DNA of 29,301 bases from JAGYLJ01 sp034661035 (lineage in GTDB: Bacteria; Patescibacteriota; Minisyncoccia; Phycocordibacterales; UBA12079), in assembly GCA_034661035.1 (NCBI GenBank), contig JAYEKM010000022.1:1-29301 (forward strand), given 5' to 3'. The notes under the pieces are model-generated. The model was not told the origin of the DNA and ran no database searches. It saw nothing but the letters and a program-made list of their open reading frames with translations. The position numbers were made by a program, and so were the translations under genes. This document shows positions 14,093 through 21,841 of the stretch, in pieces. Numbering within the stretch: the first letter of the stretch is position 1; every line of letters begins with the position of its first letter.

Positions 14093-15619
14093 ATGGCTAA
14101 AAAGAAAACTGCAAAATCTGTAATAGAAGAAAGGTCTCCTGTAATCGTTGTTATGGGGCATATTGATCATGGGAAATCTACCCTACTTGATTTTATAAGG
14201 AAAACAAATGTAGTCGAAGGTGAAGCTGGTAGCATTACTCAGCATATTTCAGCTTATGAAGTTGCTTATGAAAAATCTAAAGGTGATAAGAAAAAAATAA
14301 CTTTTATTGATACCCCTGGACATGCAGCTTTTTGTTCTGTTCGTTCTACAGGAGCTTGTATTGCTGATATTGCTATTTTGATAGTTTCTGCTGAGGATGG
14401 TGTTAAACCACAAATGCTTGAAGCCTATAAAGATATCAAAGAAGCTCAGATTCCTTTTGTTATCGCTATTAATAAAATTGATAAGCCTAATGCCAACGTC
14501 GAAAAAGTTAAACAGGAATTAATAGAAAATGAAATTTTTCTAGAGGGGTTAGGCGGAGATGTACCTTTTACTCCTATTTCAGCTACTACTGGACAAGGAG
14601 TACCTGAGCTTTTAGAAACAATTTTTCTTGTGGCTGAAATGGAAGAATTAAAAGGTGATAGAAATAGTATGGCTAGTGGTTTTGTCCTAGAATCAAAAAT
14701 GGATACGCAAAAAGGAACTGAGATAGTGGTTGTGGTTAAGAACGGAACCTTAAAAAAAGGAAATTTTATTTTAATCAATGATAAAATTAGCCCTGTCAGA
14801 AGATTAGAAAGTTTTTCTGGAAAACTTATTGATGAAGCCACTTTCTCTAGTCCAATCAGATTGATTGGTGTAAGCGGTGTACCTGAAGCAGGGACGGCTT
14901 TTATGACTTTTGCTTCAAAAAAAGAAGCTGAAGCGGCAGCTGAGGAACAGAAAAAAGAAGAGGTTGTTAATCAACCAGTTGTCCAAGAAAAAATCTCCGC
15001 TGATGAGGATGAGAAAACAAAAATATCTATTATTATAAAAGCTGATGTGTTTGGTTCAATTGATGCTATTCAACAAGAAATACAAAAAGTTGGTCATGAA
15101 AGAGCTATCGTTCAAGTCATTTCTACAGGAGTTGGTGATGTTAGTGAAAATGACGTCAAAATAACAGGAAAAACTGGTAATGCTTTGATTATCGGTTTTA
15201 ATGTCAAGGCTAGTCAACATGTAAAAGATTTAGCTGAAAGACAAAACGTTAAGGTTGTGGTGGTTGACGTTATTTACAAACTAACAGAATGGCTAGAAGA
15301 AAATATTAATAATCTTGTTCCAAAAATAAAAGTAGAAGAAGGAACTGGGTTAGCAAAAATTATTAGAATTTTCAGTAAAACAAAGACTGATCAAATAGTT
15401 GGGGGTAAGGTTAAAGAAGGAAAACTAACGCTTTCTTCTAGTGTTAAAATCTTAAGAAGAGATTTTGAAATCGGAAAAGGTGTTATTACAAATATCCAAA
15501 GTCAGAAAATCCAGACCAAAGAAGTTAATGAAGGAGACGAGTTTGGTATGAATGTAAGATCAAAAGTTGATATTGCTGAAGGAGATGTGTTAGAGGCTTT
15601 TAAAATTGTTGAGAAATAG
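14093..15619 (+). CDS. infB: Translation initiation factor IF-2 (short form)
   Basis: The protein is 508 aa from ATG 14093 (MAKKKTAKS); a TTG 9 nt earlier is less likely. It is a GTPase that brings initiator tRNA to the ribosome. Motifs are G1 GHIDHGKS (22-29), G2 region EAGSITQHISAY (44-55), G3 DTPGH (73-77) and G4 NKID (127-130), followed by beta-barrel domain II, domain III and the C-terminal fMet-tRNA-binding domain IV. The long N-terminal extension of most bacterial IF-2 is absent, leaving 12 residues before the G domain, as in other reduced CPR genomes. A charged linker with KKEAEAAAEEQKKEE is at about 275-290. rbfA starts 5 nt after the stop codon. Confidence 0.96.
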   Translation: MAKKKTAKSVIEERSPVIVVMGHIDHGKSTLLDFIRKTNVVEGEAGSITQHISAYEVAYEKSKGDKKKITFIDTPGHAAFCSVRSTGACIADIAILIVSAEDGVKPQMLEAYKDIKEAQIPFVIAINKIDKPNANVEKVKQELIENEIFLEGLGGDVPFTPISATTGQGVPELLETIFLVAEMEELKGDRNSMASGFVLESKMDTQKGTEIVVVVKNGTLKKGNFILINDKISPVRRLESFSGKLIDEATFSSPIRLIGVSGVPEAGTAFMTFASKKEAEAAAEEQKKEEVVNQPVVQEKISADEDEKTKISIIIKADVFGSIDAIQQEIQKVGHERAIVQVISTGVGDVSENDVKITGKTGNALIIGFNVKASQHVKDLAERQNVKVVVVDVIYKLTEWLEENINNLVPKIKVEEGTGLAKIIRIFSKTKTDQIVGGKVKEGKLTLSSSVKILRRDFEIGKGVITNIQSQKIQTKEVNEGDEFGMNVRSKVDIAEGDVLEAFKIVEK

Positions 15620-15624
15620 AAAAA

Positions 15625-15948
15625 ATGACTTTAAGACAAGATAAAGTAAAAGAAAACATAAAAAGTTTAGTGGCTCAGTTTCTGAGCAGAGAATCAAACA
15701 GGACTTCCTTGATTACTGTCACAGACGCCAATGTTTCTAAAGATCTAAAAAAATCAACTATTTTTATAACTGTTTTGCCAGATTCTGGAGAGGAGTCAGC
15801 TTTAAATTTTGTGAAAAGAAAAAGAAGTGATATAAGAAGTTTTATCCAATCAAAATTAAAGATGCGAAGAACTCCTTTTCTTGACTTCGAAATAGATCGA
15901 GGTGAAAAAAATCGTCAAAGAATTGACGAATTGTCCGCAGATTTGTAA
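15625..15948 (+). CDS. rbfA: Ribosome-binding factor A
   Basis: This 107-aa protein is a KH-type 30S maturation factor. It opens with RQDKVKENIKSLVAQFLSRES, has LITVTDANVSKDLKKSTIFITVLPD in the middle and ends with KLKMRRTPFLDFEIDRG.....RIDELSADL, matching the family over its full length. It directly follows infB (5 nt), the usual infB-rbfA order. Two tRNA genes follow 22 nt downstream with no terminator between, so rbfA mRNA is probably processed at the tRNAs. Confidence 0.93.
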   Translation: MTLRQDKVKENIKSLVAQFLSRESNRTSLITVTDANVSKDLKKSTIFITVLPDSGEESALNFVKRKRSDIRSFIQSKLKMRRTPFLDFEIDRGEKNRQRIDELSADL

Positions 15949-15970
15949 ACTATAGTTTAGATTTGGAAAT

Positions 15971-16043
15971 GGCCACGTGGTGAAGTAGCTAACACAACGG
16001 TCTGCAAAACCGTCATTCGTGGGTGCAAATCCCACCGTGGCCT
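15971..16043 (+). tRNA. tRNA-Cys (GCA)
   Basis: Acceptor GGCCACG/CGTGGCC with discriminator U. Anticodon stem ACGGT/ACCGT encloses CTGCAAA, giving GCA. The T-loop reads TGCAAATC rather than TTCGAATC, which is acceptable for this tRNA. CCA is not encoded. Confidence 0.95.
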
Positions 16044-16073
16044 CAAGAAGTTAGCCATTTGAAAACAAAATAT

Positions 16074-16156
16074 GCCTGGGTGGTGGAATTGGTATACACG
16101 CAACACTTAAAATGTTGTCCGTTATGCGGATGCGGGTTCGACTCCCGCCCCAGGCA
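16074..16156 (+). tRNA. tRNA-Leu (TAA)
   Basis: Acceptor GCCTGGG/CCCAGGC. Anticodon stem CAACA/TGTTG encloses CTTAAAA, giving TAA. A class II variable arm (TCCGTTATGCGGA) and GGGTTCGACTCCC are present. CCA is not encoded. murI starts 27 nt downstream. Confidence 0.97.
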
Positions 16157-16183
16157 CATTAATCTAATAAGTTTTTAATATCT

Positions 16184-17014
16184 ATGAGTAAAATCAAGAG
16201 AAATAAATCTATTGGAATTTTTGACTCTGGTTTTGGCGGGCTTGATATACTTAAAACTATTATAAGAAAATTTCCTGAATATAATTATGTTTATTTAGGT
16301 GATACGGCAAGAACTCCTTACGGCACGAGGTCAAAGGAGGTTATTTATGAATTTACAAGCCAAGCAGTTAAATCTCTTTTTGAAAATAATTGTGAACTTA
16401 TAATTTTAGCCTGCAATACAGCTTCTAGTGATGCCTTAAAAACAATTCAACAAGAATATCTATCAAAACACTACCCCGATAAAAAAGTTCTAGGGGTTTT
16501 AATACCAACTGCAGAAGAAGCTATCAAGAAAACAAAAAACAACCGAATAGGGGTCATTGCTACTGAAGGAACCATTAGATCTAATTCTTTCAAAAAAGAG
16601 TTAGAAAAATTAAATTCTAAAGTAAAGGTTTTCCAAAAAGCTTGTCCCCTTCTCGTTCCGATCGTAGAAGCCGGTGAACAAAATTCCGAATTTACTAAAA
16701 TGGTTTTAAATAAATATTTAGAACCTCTGAAAAAACAAAATATAGATACTTTAATTTTGGGATGTACTCATTATGGAATCTTAAGTAAGAAAATAAAAGA
16801 TATAATGGGAAATAATGTCCTTGTTTTATCTGAAGCAAAAATAATACCAAAAAAGTTAGAAAATTATTTAGAAAAACACTCTGATATAGAGAGTAAATTA
16901 GGGAGAAATAAAAAACGAATTTTTTATTCATCCGACTTAACTGATAGGTTTATACTGCTAGGCAGTAAATTTTTTGGAAAAACCATTAAAGTAGAGAAAA
17001 TATCCTTAAAGTAA
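16184..17014 (+). CDS. murI: Glutamate racemase
   Basis: This 276-aa protein interconverts L- and D-glutamate for peptidoglycan. Motifs are GIFDSGFGGL (11-20), LGDTARTPYG (38-47), ACNTAS with catalytic Cys77 (76-81) and GCTHYG with catalytic Cys194 (193-198). Both cysteines of the two-base mechanism are present. Length is normal. No promoter of its own is obvious and the ATG is 27 nt after tRNA-Leu, so it may be read from the infB-rbfA-tRNA unit. tRNA-Lys follows. It supports a peptidoglycan wall, as does the VanY-type gene at 23180. Confidence 0.95.
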   Translation: MSKIKRNKSIGIFDSGFGGLDILKTIIRKFPEYNYVYLGDTARTPYGTRSKEVIYEFTSQAVKSLFENNCELIILACNTASSDALKTIQQEYLSKHYPDKKVLGVLIPTAEEAIKKTKNNRIGVIATEGTIRSNSFKKELEKLNSKVKVFQKACPLLVPIVEAGEQNSEFTKMVLNKYLEPLKKQNIDTLILGCTHYGILSKKIKDIMGNNVLVLSEAKIIPKKLENYLEKHSDIESKLGRNKKRIFYSSDLTDRFILLGSKFFGKTIKVEKISLK

Positions 17015-17066
17015 CTTGAAATAAGCACCAAATAACTATAAGATATAAATTATTGTTTAATAATAT

Positions 17067-17139
17067 CCGCCTATAGCTCAGTTGGTAGAGCAACCGGCTC
17101 TTAACCGGTAGGTCGTAGGTTCGAATCCTACTGGGCGGA
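17067..17139 (+). tRNA. tRNA-Lys (CTT)
   Basis: Acceptor CCGCCTA/TGGGCGG with discriminator A, D-arm GCTCAGTTGGTAGAGC, anticodon loop CTCTTAA (CTT), T-arm GTAGGTTCGAATCCTAC. CCA is not encoded. Confidence 0.97.
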
Positions 17140-17177
17140 CAATAAATTTTAATTTTTATAAACAATAAATTAGTCTT

Positions 17178-17333
17178 ATGGTTATTGATATAGAATTAAC
17201 TTTAAATAGATTTGGTTTTGGTAAAATCGCTAAGAATAAATTCCAGCTATTTTTCTTACGATTTTCAAGATGGGAAATACCTGGTAAATATTCTGTTTCT
17301 TTTGAAATAAATTGGAGAGCAAAAGAAAAATAG
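17178..17333 (+). CDS. 51-residue basic hypothetical protein
   Basis: ATG 17178 to TAG 17333 gives a short product opening MVIDIELTLNRFGFGKIAKN and closing with SVSFEINWRAKEK. It has many basic and aromatic residues and no signal peptide or membrane helix. There is no SD. It lies about 40 nt behind tRNA-Lys and could be the tail cistron of that transcript. The coding look is moderate. I recognise no family, and chance cannot be excluded. Confidence 0.4.
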   Translation: MVIDIELTLNRFGFGKIAKNKFQLFFLRFSRWEIPGKYSVSFEINWRAKEK

Positions 17334-17411
17334 AAATTTGAAGTTCCATAAATTCAAATTTCACCAATTAAATAAAGTGCAATTCATAGACAAAAAGTCT
17401 CTTTTTTATAC

Positions 17412-17440
17412 TTGATTATTACCATATTATCCTATATAAT
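17412..17440 (+). promoter_or_regulatory. Promoter upstream of the rpmG mini-ORF
   Basis: TTGATT (17412-17417) and TATAAT (17435-17440) are 17 nt apart. The first ATG (17447) follows 6 nt after the -10, the same leaderless geometry as dnaB and the HtrA-like gene. Confidence 0.7.
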
Positions 17441-17446
17441 ACGCCC

Positions 17447-17566
17447 ATGTTACCACAGCCTCATTTATTTTTTCGGGACTTTGGTACTTTTAAGAATAAA
17501 ATGGAGCTGGATAACTATTTTTATAGTCGCTATAACTCCTTAAAAATATGTCACAAGATAATTTAG
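17447..17566 (+). CDS. 39-residue leaderless upstream ORF overlapping rpmG
   Basis: ATG 17447 sits exactly at the expected +1 of the TTGATT-17-TATAAT promoter. It opens a frame beginning MLPQPHLFFRDFGTFKNKM and ending SLKICHKII at TAG 17564-17566. The frame runs 19 nt past the rpmG start codon (17548) in another reading frame, so ribosomes leaving it would end just inside rpmG. It could be a leader peptide coupling translation of L33. Alternatively it is chance and the true +1 is used only as an untranslated leader. No similarity is recognised. Confidence 0.4.
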   Translation: MLPQPHLFFRDFGTFKNKMELDNYFYSRYNSLKICHKII

Positions 17567-17706
17567 TAAAAATGACTTGTCAGGATTGTAAAAGAACCAA
17601 TTACTGGACAAGAAAAAATAAGAAAGGCGTTGAGCGAAAATTAGAACTCAAGAAATTTTGTAAGTGGTGTAAAAAACACGTCGCTCACAAAGAAAGCAAA
17701 AAATAA
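17548..17706 (+). CDS. rpmG: Large ribosomal subunit protein bL33
   Basis: This 52-aa protein is encoded from ATG 17548. It starts MSQDNLVKMTCQDCKRTNYW and ends KLELKKFCKWCKKHVAHKE. CQDC and CKWC make a four-cysteine zinc ribbon, the zinc-binding (C+) form of L33. A later ATG (17572, just before CQDC) is possible, but the MSQDNL opening is what I expect from CPR L33 proteins. It overlaps the upstream mini-ORF and is followed at once by a terminator whose stem begins in the stop codon. Confidence 0.92.
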   Translation: MSQDNLVKMTCQDCKRTNYWTRKNKKGVERKLELKKFCKWCKKHVAHKESKK

Positions 17707-17736
17707 AAATACTGCCATTAAAAGCAGTATTTTTAT
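17706..17736 (+). terminator. Terminator after rpmG
   Basis: AAAATACTGC and GCAGTATTTT form a 10-bp stem around CATTAAAA, then TATTTT. The A/T symmetry could also serve the minus strand. Confidence 0.8.
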
Positions 17737-17746
17737 TTTCAAGTTA

Positions 17747-17820
17747 AAAGTCTATAAAGTTCGCAAAGTCAAAAGCCATGAACAATAAGAGGGGTATATT
17801 ACATTTACTTTATAGACTTT
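17747..17820. repeat. 14-bp perfect inverted repeat pair before tRNA-Trp
   Basis: AAAGTCTATAAAGT (17747-17760) and ACTTTATAGACTTT (17807-17820) are exact reverse complements 46 nt apart. The left arm is followed by CGCAAAGTCAAAAG, similar to TTAAAGTCAAAAG beside tRNA-Tyr near 8580. It could fold as a long stem or be a small repeat family near tRNAs. Confidence 0.65.
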
Positions 17821-17849
17821 AAGAACTTTTTACTTTAAACTATTCTCAT

Positions 17850-17921
17850 GGGTCTATAGTTTAGTTGGTAAAACAGCGGTCTCCAAAACCGCCGTCCGAG
17901 GTTCGAGTCCTCGTGGACCCG
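17850..17921 (+). tRNA. tRNA-Trp (CCA)
   Basis: Acceptor GGGTCTA/TGGACCC with discriminator G. Anticodon stem GCGGT/ACCGC encloses CTCCAAA, giving CCA. T-arm CGAGGTTCGAGTCCTCG. The CCA tail is not encoded. Confidence 0.97.
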
Positions 17922-17967
17922 CAATAATAAAAACCATCTGATTCTACATCAGGTGATTTTTATTATT

Positions 17968-18004
17968 TATGGTCCTCCTAAGAGGACTCGAACGGTGATA
18001 GGAA
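17968..18004 (-). pseudogene. tRNA 3'-end-like fragment
   Basis: On the minus strand the segment reads ...CACCGTTCGAGTCCTCTT and then AGGAGGACCA. The TTCGAGTCCTC matches the T-arm of tRNA-Trp just upstream, and the fragment ends in an encoded CCA. The T-stem does not pair and there is no 5' half, so it cannot be a working tRNA. Confidence 0.35.
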
Positions 18005-18147
18005 AAGGACTAAATGTCCTTTTCTGAGCCGCGACCAGCAGTACTTAATAGATTTCGAGCGATAGCGAAGAAATATGCTTAGATAAAAAACAACAAATTT
18101 GTTTTTTATGTGGGTCGAGTCCTAGCCCTCACAATCCACAAAACCCC
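18005..18147. other. Gene-free hairpin-rich stretch with a second tRNA-like scrap
   Basis: The stretch contains AAAAGGAC/GTCCTTTT (about 18003-18023), a GAGCGATAGCGAAG-type imperfect stem (about 18056-18070), AAAAAAC/GTTTTTT around ACAAATTTGT (about 18085-18107), and TGGGTCGAGTCCTAGCCC on the plus strand near 18111-18128. The last looks like a T-arm lacking one loop base. No reading frame of note is present. Confidence 0.4.
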
Positions 18148-19773
18148 CTACAAAAGTAACCTCACCACTCTAATATCCTCAAACGAATAGCTACTACCCA
18201 ATTCCCTCTTAATGGGAGTAAGTTTTTCACCCCCCACTTTTTTCCAAGCTTCTTTGATTTTTTCAAAATCTTTAATATCTTGTTCTAAATAACTTAAATC
18301 AACTTTCTCACTTCCCTGCTCCTCAGATAATTTTTCTAGATGGTTAATAATTGTCCCTTCTGTCATACTTCTTTCTCTAGCCATATCTTCAATCATCATT
18401 TCTTTACCGACCATCTCTTTTGTTATGTCATAGGTTGATTTTTTTTCTTCGATAGGCATATCTAAAACAGCTTTACTTAAAAATTTCTTATGTAAATCAG
18501 TTTTCCTCTTAGCAGGAGTCACTTTCAACTGTCGAACAGCCTGTTTAGATTTTTCCTTTAATTCATCATCAAAATAAAAAACATTTTCATCAACTTGCAG
18601 AGCTGTATTATTTATACCTTTCAAATATAAACCATCCAAAGATCTAATCCTAGAAAGAGCCACATAACCCATTCCTGCTACAAAAGAACGAGATAAGTCA
18701 ATTTCTGCTGCGTCTAGGCTCATTCCCTGACTTTTGTGGATGGTAATAGCCCAAGCTAAACGAAGCGGAATTTGAGTAATTTTGGCCTTAATAACTCCAT
18801 CTTCTTCTATATGCCATGTTTCGTTATCCACAATAATTTTTTTTCCTCCATAGGTTCTAACTATTGGTAAATTTCCATCAAAACCAATGACCACTCCTAA
18901 GGTTCCGTTAACATAACCTGCTTCAAAATTATTTTTAACAAACATTACTACTGCGTTCTTTTTTAGCCTTAATTCTTCCATAGCTAAACAGCTTTTCCTC
19001 AAAGATTCCGCTATTTTTTTAGTTCCAGTAGATTTCATTTGATAAACTTTAGGAAATCCACTTATCTTATCTAGTTCTTGGAAATTAAGATTATCTACTT
19101 CCCTATTATGTGTATAAAGTTTAGTAGGAATAATTTTTTTAGGTTTAACCAACTGACGCTCTTTCAGGTATGTCTGCGTTTTCTCACTAATTTCATTTTG
19201 TCGAATATCATTTAAAACTTGCACTAGATTATCTTCTAATTTTTGACGATATTGTTCATTCAAATAACAAATCTGCAAATCCATGTTTTGCCAAATATCA
19301 GATTTATAGGCAAAACTAACTTCTAGTTGGTCTTTGTTAATTGGCGGTAATTGAAAAAAATCTCCACATAAAACGACCTGCAAACCACCAAAAGGTTCAA
19401 AGTTCTTTGTAAAAGCTTTACAAATTCTGTCTATACTATCTAATTGAGCACTATGCAACATCGAGATTTCATCGATTACTAGAACTTGCACATATTTAAA
19501 TTTTTTCTTAAGATAAGATTTATCTAATAATTTATCAATTTCGCTATCAGAGAGACTGTCCTTAATTCCCAAACCAGACCAAGAATGAATTGTTGTTCCA
19601 TTCAAATGAGTAGAAGCAATTCCCGTAGAAGCTGTTACTCCGACAGGGATTTTTTTCTCTTTTAAAAAATCTATATACTTATTTAAAACATAAGTTTTAC
19701 CGCTCCCAGCGGGACCAGTCAAAAAAACGTTTTTACCCATTCTGAGTATTTCTAAAGCTTCTTTTTGTCGCAT
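18148..19773 (-). CDS. Pif1/RecD-like superfamily 1B helicase with C-terminal HTH
   Basis: The protein is 541 aa. The motor part has Walker A GPAGSGKT (20-27), motif II DEISML (101-106), motif III GDFFQLPP (137-144), motif IV-like YRQ and motif V/VI AITIHKSQG (342-350) with ALSRIRS (372-378). This is the Pif1 order for a 5'-3' DNA helicase acting on forked or structured DNA. After about residue 445 a winged-helix or HTH_40-like segment (ITKEMVGKEMMIEDMARERSM.EGTIINHLEKL) resembles the C-termini of some RecQ-like proteins. The ATG is 10 nt after an extended -10 (TG-C-TATAAT), with no SD. A very long hairpin separates it from argS. Confidence 0.88.
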   Translation of the reverse strand: MRQKEALEILRMGKNVFLTGPAGSGKTYVLNKYIDFLKEKKIPVGVTASTGIASTHLNGTTIHSWSGLGIKDSLSDSEIDKLLDKSYLKKKFKYVQVLVIDEISMLHSAQLDSIDRICKAFTKNFEPFGGLQVVLCGDFFQLPPINKDQLEVSFAYKSDIWQNMDLQICYLNEQYRQKLEDNLVQVLNDIRQNEISEKTQTYLKERQLVKPKKIIPTKLYTHNREVDNLNFQELDKISGFPKVYQMKSTGTKKIAESLRKSCLAMEELRLKKNAVVMFVKNNFEAGYVNGTLGVVIGFDGNLPIVRTYGGKKIIVDNETWHIEEDGVIKAKITQIPLRLAWAITIHKSQGMSLDAAEIDLSRSFVAGMGYVALSRIRSLDGLYLKGINNTALQVDENVFYFDDELKEKSKQAVRQLKVTPAKRKTDLHKKFLSKAVLDMPIEEKKSTYDITKEMVGKEMMIEDMARERSMTEGTIINHLEKLSEEQGSEKVDLSYLEQDIKDFEKIKEAWKKVGGEKLTPIKRELGSSYSFEDIRVVRLLL

Positions 19774-19783
19774 ATTAAATGTT

Positions 19784-19792
19784 ATTATAGCA
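19784..19792 (-). promoter_or_regulatory. Extended -10 promoter of the Pif1-like gene
   Basis: TG-C-TATAAT on the minus strand; the hexamer ends 10 nt before ATG 19773, so the leader is about 3 nt. The promoter lies beside the long hairpin 19806-19856. Confidence 0.65.
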
Positions 19793-19805
19793 TAACTAAA
19801 TACTT

Positions 19806-19856
19806 AAAAATAAGTACCTTTTTTTGGACGACCGTCCAAAAAAGGTACTTATTTTT
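19806..19856. terminator. Long hairpin between argS and the helicase gene
   Basis: Arms of about 24 nt (19806-19829 and 19834-19856) match fully except one bulged T. The loop is GACC and the stem includes GGTACTT/AAGTACC, with A-runs and T-runs at both ends. It should stop argS transcription on the minus strand. The stem is much longer than needed for termination. Confidence 0.85.
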
Positions 19857-19868
19857 TACAATTATTCT

Positions 19869-19884
19869 ATCTTTATATAAAGAT
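19869..19884. other. 16-bp perfect palindrome beside the argS stop codon
   Basis: ATCTTTATATAAAGAT lies 1 nt beyond the argS stop codon and just before the long hairpin. It could be an additional RNA stem with a small loop, or chance in AT-rich DNA. Confidence 0.4.
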
Positions 19885-19885
19885 C

Positions 19886-21700
19886 TTACATTTCTTCTAT
19901 GGTTTCAATTCCAAGTAAATTAAGTCCATTTTTTAGAACTTGAGCTGTTCCAGCAGTTAAAGATAGCCTAAATTGTTTTTCATCCCCAGATGCCTTGATA
20001 ATTGGGCAGTTTGTATAAAAAGAGTTAAACCTTTGAGCTAATTCAAATAGGTAAACACAGAGTAGTTGAGGAGCTATTTCTGTTCCTGCTCTAAAAGTTG
20101 TTTGTGGATAACGAGCTAACCATTTTAGTAAATTCAATTCATATTCATTTAATGAAAAATCTTTTATATCCAAAGTTAGATTTTCAACCTCTGCTTTTCT
20201 GAGTATAGATTTAGCACGAACATAAGCATAAAGAATATAAGGACCTGAGTAACCTTCAAAATCTATAAATTTCTTGGGATCATAATTTACATTTTTATTA
20301 AATTCATGAGATAAAATTAAAAATTTTAGACCAGCTGAAGCAACAGCTTTGGAAATTTCTTCCTTCTTTTCTTCATCATAATCTTTTAGTTCGGCAATCT
20401 TGGTTCTAGCCACATTAAGAGATTCCTCTAAGATATCCGTCCCTTTTATATTTTTTCCACTGCGAGAACTAGTCTTTTTACCATCCATCAATAACCAACC
20501 GAAAGGTACATGGAAATATCTGTTTTTAAATTTATCGTCTAAAGTTTCTAAGATTTTTATAACTGCTTTAAAATAATCCTTTTGTTCAATAGAAGTTAAG
20601 GTTAAATTAAAATATAAATCAGGATAATCCTCAAATTTTTGAAAACCTAACGATAAGTCTTTAGCCGAATAAGTAGGATTACCTTCACTGGTTTGCATTA
20701 CCCAAGTATTTAAACCTTCTTTTTCTCCGTCATAAATAATAGCCCCCTGACTTTCTGAGAAAATACCTTCTTGCCCGGCTGAAAGTTTAGAGTTTAAATT
20801 TTTATCAATAATCTTCTTAGCTTCTGCAAAAACTTGAGATTCTGGATATTCTACATCATAAAATACCCCTAAATCAGCAAAAATTGCCTTCTGGTGCTCT
20901 CTACTCCAGTCTTTTATCTTATTGTATAAGTCAAGGATTTTTCCCTTAGATTCTTTGTAAATTTTTAAATTTATCTTCCTAATAGCTTCTTCGTTTTCAT
21001 CAAAATTTTCTGTAGCATAAACATAAGCATCAGCTATAAATTCCATCTTTTTATGCTTATCCCAGTCGTCAAAATCTTTTGGTAAACCTTTCTGGATAAC
21101 TCCCCAAGTACACTTAGCTGTGTGCATTCCTATATCTCCGTAATAATTTGTTTTAACAACTTGATAACCTAAGTTCTCAATTAGCTTAGAAACGGACAAT
21201 CCAGAAATCGTACCCTTAATATGACCAACCGTAAAAGCTTTGTGAGTATTAGGCTGACCAAATTCAATCATTACTTTATTTGGATGTTCATGGTCAATAT
21301 TACAAAAAGCTCCGTAAATATCTTTCCTAGTTAAAATTTCTTTTAGTTCTTTAACAAAATAATCCTGCTTAATTTTAAAATTAATAAAACCAGGAGCAAC
21401 TACTTCTATTTTTTCGATAAGATCAGGTAAACTTATCTTCTGCGAAATTTCTTCAGCAATTTCTAAGGGTTTTCTTTTTAGAAGACCAGCTAAAATCATA
21501 GCAATATTGGTTGAATAATCACCGTGAGATTCTTCGGTTGGACACTCTACAACAAAATTAATATCACCCCCTGTTTTTTCAGATAAATAATCTTCTATTA
21601 ATTCGGCAATCCTCAAATAAAGAACTTCCTTTACAGGGAAATTCATATCTTCAGATAATTTTAGGACAACATTATTTTTTAAGATTTCCTGTAAATTCAT
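19886..21700 (-). CDS. argS: Arginyl-tRNA synthetase
   Basis: This 604-aa class I synthetase charges tRNA-Arg. The N-terminal Add-1 domain (about 1-110) has the ESHGDYSTNIAMIL motif. The HIGH region appears as NTHKAFTVGHIKG (151-163), and the KMSKS-like loop as KKTSSRSGKNIKG (408-420). The GDIGMHT motif is at 188-194, and the DALR anticodon-binding domain is at about 480-604 with a normal C-terminus. The 'KTSSRSG' loop is divergent but in the right place. There is no SD. The leader contains a perfect 9-bp hairpin (21709-21730) close to the start codon, and a second small stem further up. No T-box elements are seen. Confidence 0.93.
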   Translation of the reverse strand: MNLQEILKNNVVLKLSEDMNFPVKEVLYLRIAELIEDYLSEKTGGDINFVVECPTEESHGDYSTNIAMILAGLLKRKPLEIAEEISQKISLPDLIEKIEVVAPGFINFKIKQDYFVKELKEILTRKDIYGAFCNIDHEHPNKVMIEFGQPNTHKAFTVGHIKGTISGLSVSKLIENLGYQVVKTNYYGDIGMHTAKCTWGVIQKGLPKDFDDWDKHKKMEFIADAYVYATENFDENEEAIRKINLKIYKESKGKILDLYNKIKDWSREHQKAIFADLGVFYDVEYPESQVFAEAKKIIDKNLNSKLSAGQEGIFSESQGAIIYDGEKEGLNTWVMQTSEGNPTYSAKDLSLGFQKFEDYPDLYFNLTLTSIEQKDYFKAVIKILETLDDKFKNRYFHVPFGWLLMDGKKTSSRSGKNIKGTDILEESLNVARTKIAELKDYDEEKKEEISKAVASAGLKFLILSHEFNKNVNYDPKKFIDFEGYSGPYILYAYVRAKSILRKAEVENLTLDIKDFSLNEYELNLLKWLARYPQTTFRAGTEIAPQLLCVYLFELAQRFNSFYTNCPIIKASGDEKQFRLSLTAGTAQVLKNGLNLLGIETIEEM

Positions 21701-21708
21701 CCTGTTAG

Positions 21709-21730
21709 AGATACTTTACTAAAAGTATCT
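21709..21730 (-). promoter_or_regulatory. Hairpin in the argS 5' leader
   Basis: AGATACTTT-ACTA-AAAGTATCT on the plus strand forms a perfect 9-bp stem ending 8 nt before the argS ATG. It sits where it could affect ribosome access. No T-run follows, so it is not a terminator. Confidence 0.5.
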
Positions 21731-21841
21731 AAATTTAATTTATAATTTACCCCTCGCTAAATCTCTAATGGAGTTGATACCATTAATAATAACACATCAT
21801 TGGTGGATAGAAAATTAATTTTATTGTCTAGGAAAATAAAT

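Noticed and set aside
18970..20120. T-box or amino-acid leader for argS
   Set aside because: No T-box consensus, specifier loop or antiterminator/terminator pair is visible upstream of argS, only a small perfect hairpin near the start codon.
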